Positions 60,148-64,000 of a DNA stretch of 64,000 nucleotides are shown here, piece by piece (positions within the stretch are counted from its first letter, which is position 1; every line of letters starts with the position of its first letter). The stretch is from an uncultured Bacteroides sp. GTDB lineage: Bacteria; Bacteroidota; Bacteroidia; Bacteroidales; Bacteroidaceae. The position numbers and the translations under genes were made by a program. Below the pieces are notes generated by a model. The model was not told the DNA's origin and ran no database searches. It was given only the letters and a program-made list of their open reading frames with translations. The stretch covers positions 9,256-73,255 of the forward strand of contig CAJKXC010000008.1 of the NCBI GenBank assembly GCA_905203765.1, read 5' to 3'.

Positions 60148-62417
60148 TATTGTTTATTCATTGTCATTTCTCTAATAATCTTCAGCAGTCCCGTTGTCAG
60201 CTTCGTCAACTGTTCCGGTTCTATGATGAACGGCGGCATCAGATATACCAGTTTCCCGAACGGACGCACCCAAATGCCTTCTTCTACGAAACGGCGTTGC
60301 ATCCATGCCATATTCACGTCTTCCGTCAATTCTATTACGCCGATGGCACCCAGTACACGTACATCGTTCACCAGCGGAAGTTCCCGGGCGGGTTGCAGTT
60401 CCCTTTGCAGTTGCTCCTGGATACAGTGCACTTTGCCTTGCCAGTCATACTGGGGCGATGTCAGCAGCTTCATCGAGGCGCAAGCAACGGCGCACGCCAG
60501 CGGGTTACCCATGAATGTAGGTCCGTGCATGAAGGCTCCCGGTCGGTGGTTGGAGATGGTGTCGGCGACCTCGTTTGTAGCCAGAACGGCGGATAGTGTC
60601 ATGTAGCCGCCTGTCAGCGCTTTGCCGATGCACATGATGTCCGGTTCTACGCCTGCGTGTTCCCAGGCAAACATCTTGCCGGTACGTCCGAAGCCCGTAG
60701 CTATCTCGTCGAATATCAGCAGCAGGTTGTATTCCTTGCATATCCGCGCCGCTTCGCGCAGGTACTGGGGATGATAGAACCACATACCGCCTGCACCTTG
60801 CACAATCGGTTCAAGGATAAGTGCCGCCAGTTCCTCGTGATGCTCTTCTACAATCTTCTGCAATTCCGTGATGTCCTCGGGATTCCATTCACCGTCGTAT
60901 CGCGAGCGTGGTCGTGGGGCAAAGTACCGCACGGGCAGCGCCGGACCGAACAGCGAGTGCATGCCTGTCACCGGGTCGCACACGGACATGGCATTCCAGG
61001 TATCTCCATGATATCCGCTGCGGATGGTCACAAAGTTATGCTTTTTGTTCAAATGCTCCATGGTCGATGCCGAGAGGCTCTTTGCCTGCCAGTACTGTAC
61101 CGCCATCTTCAAGGCCACCTCTACCGCCACCGAACCGGAGTCGGCATAGAATATCTTCTGCATGGAGGGTGGAACCAGCGGCAGGAGCAGCTTGCCCAGT
61201 TCTATTGCCGGGTCGTGCGTCAGTCCGCCGAACATGACGTGCGACATCTTGCCGAGTTGTTCCTCTGCCGCGCGGTTCAGTACCGGATGGTTGTAACCGT
61301 GCACGGCACACCACCACGAGGACATACCTTCGACCAGCGTCTGTCCGCTTTCTAAGGTGATGGTTGCACCGGCGGCGTGCTTTACCTTATATACCGGTAG
61401 CGGGTTGGTGGTCGATGTATAGGGATGCCAAAGGTGTTCCCGGTCGAACTGTGAGTCGCTGAAGTGATAACCTGCCTCTTCTATCAACTCCTTGTCTTCC
61501 GATACCTTTGAACCGAGCGTCGTCAGCAAATCTCCTACGATGGCGGAGTTGATGCCAATGTGCAGGGCTTTCTTCACGGCTTCCTTGCTTAACTGCGAAC
61601 GTCCCCCGGCAAAACGGAGGAATGCCGTAGGATTGATGAAACGAAACAGGGCGATGGTGGTCAGGATTTCTTCTTCGGTCAGCGGTGCCTGTTGCTCCAA
61701 CGGCGTGCCGGGGATGGGGCTCAGCAGGTTGATGGGGATGGACTGTGCGCCCAGTTCCTTCAGGGTAAAGGCAAACTCGATGCGTTGCTCCATCGTTTCG
61801 CCCATACCGATGATGCCGCCGCTGCAAATATCCATTCCAACGTTGCGTGCAGCTTGCAGGGTGCGTAGCTTTTCTTCTTGGGTGTGGGTGCTGCACAGAT
61901 GGGGGAAGTAGGAGGGGGCGGTCTCCAGGTTGCAGTGATAGCGTGTGATGCCAGCTTCGTGCAGGGCGCGCATCTCTTCTTCATTCAGCAGTCCCAGGGA
62001 GGCGCATAGCTGTATGGACGAGTGGCGGCGCATGTGGCGGGCGGCTTCGCATAGCTTCTCCATGTGCTTGCCCGAAGGTTTCCGGCCGCTGGTGACGAGT
62101 GAGAAGCGAGCTACGCCTTGCTCTTCATTGTACTTGGCGTGGCGCAGGCATTCTTCCTTATCTACCAGGTCGTACACATCCGCTTTCGTCTTATAGTGCG
62201 ACGACTGTGCACACCATTTGCAGTTCTCCGGGCATCGGCCGGACTTGGCATTGATGATGGAGCACATATCGAACTCTTTCGAGGCCAATGCCTCGGTTAT
62301 TTCATGGGCAGCCTCGTACAGTGCTTCCTTGTCAGACTGTGAGGCGAGCCATTCTGCTTCTTCAAGGTTGATGCGATTGCCTTGCAACACGCGTTCTTTC
62401 AGTTCATTAGTTGTCAT
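60147..62417 (-). CDS. bioBA: Fused biotin synthase BioB - DAPA aminotransferase BioA
   Basis: 756 residues. BioB part about 1-320: radical-SAM cysteines C62, C66, C69 (RCPENCKWCAQSSHY), ETAPSYFPHLCSTHT, CSGGIIGMGET, INLLSPIPGTPLE, FAGGRSQLS. A short junction (EEAGYHFSDSQFDRE) leads to BioA, about 328-756: HLWHPYTSTTNPLP, MSSWWCAVHGYNHPVLN, FYADSGSVAVEVALKMAVQY, SGYHGDTWNAMSVCDP, IFDEIATGFGRTG, PLP lysine K599 in CIGKALTGGYM. It carries out the last step and the 7-keto-8-aminopelargonate transamination in one chain. No frameshift is seen at the junction, so the fusion looks genuine. Confidence 0.94.
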   Translation of the reverse strand: MTTNELKERVLQGNRINLEEAEWLASQSDKEALYEAAHEITEALASKEFDMCSIINAKSGRCPENCKWCAQSSHYKTKADVYDLVDKEECLRHAKYNEEQGVARFSLVTSGRKPSGKHMEKLCEAARHMRRHSSIQLCASLGLLNEEEMRALHEAGITRYHCNLETAPSYFPHLCSTHTQEEKLRTLQAARNVGMDICSGGIIGMGETMEQRIEFAFTLKELGAQSIPINLLSPIPGTPLEQQAPLTEEEILTTIALFRFINPTAFLRFAGGRSQLSKEAVKKALHIGINSAIVGDLLTTLGSKVSEDKELIEEAGYHFSDSQFDREHLWHPYTSTTNPLPVYKVKHAAGATITLESGQTLVEGMSSWWCAVHGYNHPVLNRAAEEQLGKMSHVMFGGLTHDPAIELGKLLLPLVPPSMQKIFYADSGSVAVEVALKMAVQYWQAKSLSASTMEHLNKKHNFVTIRSGYHGDTWNAMSVCDPVTGMHSLFGPALPVRYFAPRPRSRYDGEWNPEDITELQKIVEEHHEELAALILEPIVQGAGGMWFYHPQYLREAARICKEYNLLLIFDEIATGFGRTGKMFAWEHAGVEPDIMCIGKALTGGYMTLSAVLATNEVADTISNHRPGAFMHGPTFMGNPLACAVACASMKLLTSPQYDWQGKVHCIQEQLQRELQPARELPLVNDVRVLGAIGVIELTEDVNMAWMQRRFVEEGIWVRPFGKLVYLMPPFIIEPEQLTKLTTGLLKIIREMTMNKQ

Positions 62418-62884
62418 ATCTTTCCATTATTATATAAGGAAGGGCACGGACTGCCGGAATGTGGTGGCTCAATCAATGTTCCACTTGAATTCCGATAATC
62501 CGTGCCCTTGTTATTTCTTTGTATCAGGATATACTCTTCCTGTCCGCCCGCATTTGCATTGGAGCCGACGACTTGTACCTGGAAAAGAGCTTGCAGGCTC
62601 ATTCCTGTTCCCGTCATGCCGCAGAGTAGGGCTGTGTTACTGCCCAGTGGGATGCCTATGTCCGTCTCCCGACCTTCCGTGGCTCCTTTCCACGCACTTG
62701 CTGCACTGCATCCGGCTTGTCCGGCAGTTCCCGCAGCTTTCTGCTTGGACAGCGAACTGTCTGCAACACTCTTGCGCAGACTGCCGATGGTGACGCAGCG
62801 TCCTATACTGGCAAATGCAGCGTAGGCCTTTCTGCTCCAACGACGGAAACGGATGGTATGTCTGACGGGTGTTGTATTCTTCAT
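62414..62884 (-). CDS. Possible leader protein of the biotin operon
   Basis: 156 codons from the ATG at 62884 to a TGA that overlaps the bioBA start (ATGA). The N-terminus is strongly basic and patterned: RFRRWSRKAYAAFASIGR then CVTIGSLRKSVADSSLSKQK. The middle is Gly/Ala-rich and the end is partly encoded by a hairpin. No signal peptide or enzyme motif. The basic N-terminal block looks conserved in style, but I cannot confirm homologs. It is either a true small protein or a translated leader with regulatory function. Confidence 0.45.
   Translation of the reverse strand: MKNTTPVRHTIRFRRWSRKAYAAFASIGRCVTIGSLRKSVADSSLSKQKAAGTAGQAGCSAASAWKGATEGRETDIGIPLGSNTALLCGMTGTGMSLQALFQVQVVGSNANAGGQEEYILIQRNNKGTDYRNSSGTLIEPPHSGSPCPSLYNNGKI
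62440..62509 (-). promoter_or_regulatory. Large hairpin before the bioBA start
   Basis: AAGGGCACGGA (62440-62450) pairs perfectly with 62499-62509; an inner CGGAAT/ATTCCG pairing and a GTGG/CCAC pairing strengthen it. On the transcript the stem ends about 22 nt before the bioBA start codon and could influence its translation or act as an attenuator. Confidence 0.5.
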
Positions 62885-62913
62885 GTTCGTCTGCTCTGTG
62901 CAGTCCTTTCTGC

Positions 62914-62953
62914 TTTAACAGCTACAAGTTTTGTTTTAACGGCTACAAATGTA
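62914..62953 (-). promoter_or_regulatory. Biotin operon promoter with direct-repeat operator
   Basis: The minus-strand TACATTTG (62953-62946) is the -7 box. Two copies of TTTAACRGCTACAA (62914-62927 and 62935-62948), exactly 21 nt apart, overlap the box and the expected start of transcription. The position suits a repressor. It is not the classical BirA dyad (TTGTTAACC inverted). Confidence 0.5.
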
Positions 62954-63032
62954 GAAAAAATATTCTCATCCGCATGAGGGTCGGTGCTTCTTTTCTTCTC
63001 GAAGATCTACAGAGATTATGATTTGTAAATGA

Positions 63033-63070
63033 AAAAAGAGGCTGCGCAGCTACAATCTGCACAGCCTCTA
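63033..63070 (-). terminator. Terminator of the LruC-domain gene
   Basis: On the minus strand AGAGGCTGTGCAG (63070-63058) pairs with 63050-63038 around a 7-nt loop and is followed by TTTTTTC. About 40 nt after the stop codon. Confidence 0.8.
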
Positions 63071-63108
63071 AACGTCAATCTATCTGGTTTTGTGGTATTG
63101 AGGGCTTG

Positions 63109-63969
63109 TTATTTTGATTTATGGTAGTATTTGTACCAATCTCCATTAGTTGCTCCTTCTGATTCAACCCATTTGGCAAAGTCCGGATATTCGATGTCGA
63201 TACTTACGGTTTCTTCTGCGGGAGTGAAATGCCAGGCTCCATTTTTTAGTCCCGGTATCATGATGGCAAACGGATACTTGCCGTCCTTGTTTATGTAGTA
63301 TGCATCATCTGCAGATCCGATCTTGTCGGTATTAGCAAACTTTGTAGGCTTATATTTAGGCAGATGCACTTCGTCGCGATTTTTATCTCCTGCTACGTAT
63401 TTGGAAATAATAAACGGATTCAAGGATTCAGGGCTGGTAGCGAAGACGGTCTTTTGCATACTTTTCTCTTCGAATTTACGAGTAACAACGAATGACTGGC
63501 CTTTTACCGCTTTTGCATCCGGGAAGAGGATGATAGAACCGGTCTCTGTTTCATCTATAGCTCCGTCAGGCAGCGTCATAGTACCTCGTTGGTCACTCTT
63601 GTACTGCACGGCAAAAGCATTTTCATAGGTAGCAGCGCCATCTTTTTGTATGGGTGTGTAGGTTTCCTTAACTTCAGTGACGTAATTTATGAAGTCTATA
63701 GATTTGAATGTAATTTCACGCGTATGCTCAATGATGACGTCGTTCAAGTCATAGTCACCACCTGTGGGCCATATATCCTCGTATGCATAAGTGTTATAGC
63801 TTGTTTCTACGCTTGGCTTGGGAGTAGGTGAGGGAATTTGCGGACGATCTCCCTTAATAGACTCATTCGGATCTGCACTGATACAGAACAGAACGTCCTC
63901 ATAACTCTTGTCCGCTCCATCTTCTATACCATAAACGACTGTTCCGTGACTTGTCCTGATATAGGTTGA
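63109..63969 (-). CDS. LruC-domain protein, C-terminal part; in-frame stop at its 5' side
   Basis: The frame 63969-63109 encodes about 286 residues ending in WVESEGATNGDWYKYYHKSK. Landmarks of Bacteroides LruC-domain surface proteins: VVYGIEDGADKSYEDVLFCI, then AYEDIWPTGGDYDLNDVII, HLPKYKPTKFANTDKIG, KYPFAIMIPG, IDIEYPDFAKWVES. There is no ATG in the first 90 codons; the only late alternative start is TTG at 63747, which would cut through the conserved part. A TAG at 63972-63970 interrupts the frame 28 nt from the window end. Either the gene is broken here or a sequence error is present. Confidence 0.7.
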   Translation of the reverse strand, partial: STYIRTSHGTVVYGIEDGADKSYEDVLFCISADPNESIKGDRPQIPSPTPKPSVETSYNTYAYEDIWPTGGDYDLNDVIIEHTREITFKSIDFINYVTEVKETYTPIQKDGAATYENAFAVQYKSDQRGTMTLPDGAIDETETGSIILFPDAKAVKGQSFVVTRKFEEKSMQKTVFATSPESLNPFIISKYVAGDKNRDEVHLPKYKPTKFANTDKIGSADDAYYINKDGKYPFAIMIPGLKNGAWHFTPAEETVSIDIEYPDFAKWVESEGATNGDWYKYYHKSK

Positions 63970-64000
63970 CTATAACATCCAAAAAGTTATGGTAAATAGA

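Overview
The window is a piece of a Bacteroides-type chromosome (phylum Bacteroidota). Evidence: promoters of the form TAnnTTTG, a NigD-like lipoprotein, a fimbrillin-type lipoprotein, an LruC-domain protein, a free-standing AICAR formyltransferase, a BioG-dependent biotin operon with a BioB-BioA fusion, and the order parA-parB-(secreted protein). I cannot assign a species. No phage, insertion sequence, CRISPR array or rRNA gene was found; there is one tRNA gene (Gln, anticodon CTG).

Layout. 1-18.7 kb is mostly housekeeping: parB/parA, an HU-like protein, surE, lpxB, a nigD-like gene, cdsA-ftsH-rsfS, tRNA-Gln, an AICAR formyltransferase, a DUF349 protein, mgtE-ksgA, a YbhN-type membrane protein, pepD, and an AT-rich YhcG/DUF1016 nuclease. 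18.7-20.3 kb lacks large genes but carries three tandem paralogous small cationic peptide genes (24, 30 and 31 residues) with their own promoter and terminator. 20.3-23.1 kb is a minus-strand unit: a structured leader of about 270 nt, a 54-residue peptide gene and a large fimbrillin/beta-helix lipoprotein. 23.2-26.3 kb is a ravA-viaA pair. 26.3-29.2 kb is an aldo/keto reductase with ferredoxin clusters plus a membrane polyferredoxin. Then come an ABC-F protein with a long leader, cytidine deaminase and a GH73/LysM hydrolase.

32.7-48.7 kb is the most unusual region. One membrane-fusion adaptor, one ATPase, one GIN-domain protein and ten MacB/FtsX-type permeases occur as five A-B pairs in tandem. 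Two promoters in the cluster, before the adaptor and before the ATPase, share a 22-bp palindrome exactly 46 nt upstream of a sigma-54-like TTGGCA element, with a weaker site 19 nt further up. This suggests one regulator drives the whole locus. A sensor kinase with a periplasmic binding-protein-like domain follows.

51.4-64 kb holds a fucose-isomerase-like protein, an aminotransferase with a LolC/E-like permease, a glycosyltransferase, a complete biotin operon (leader ORF, bioBA, bioF, bioG, bioC, bioD) and the 3' part of an LruC-domain gene that has an in-frame stop near the window edge.

Many intergenic regions carry short tandem word arrays, several with an 11- or 22-nt period and different words at each site. 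One short-word array has entered the bioG coding sequence.
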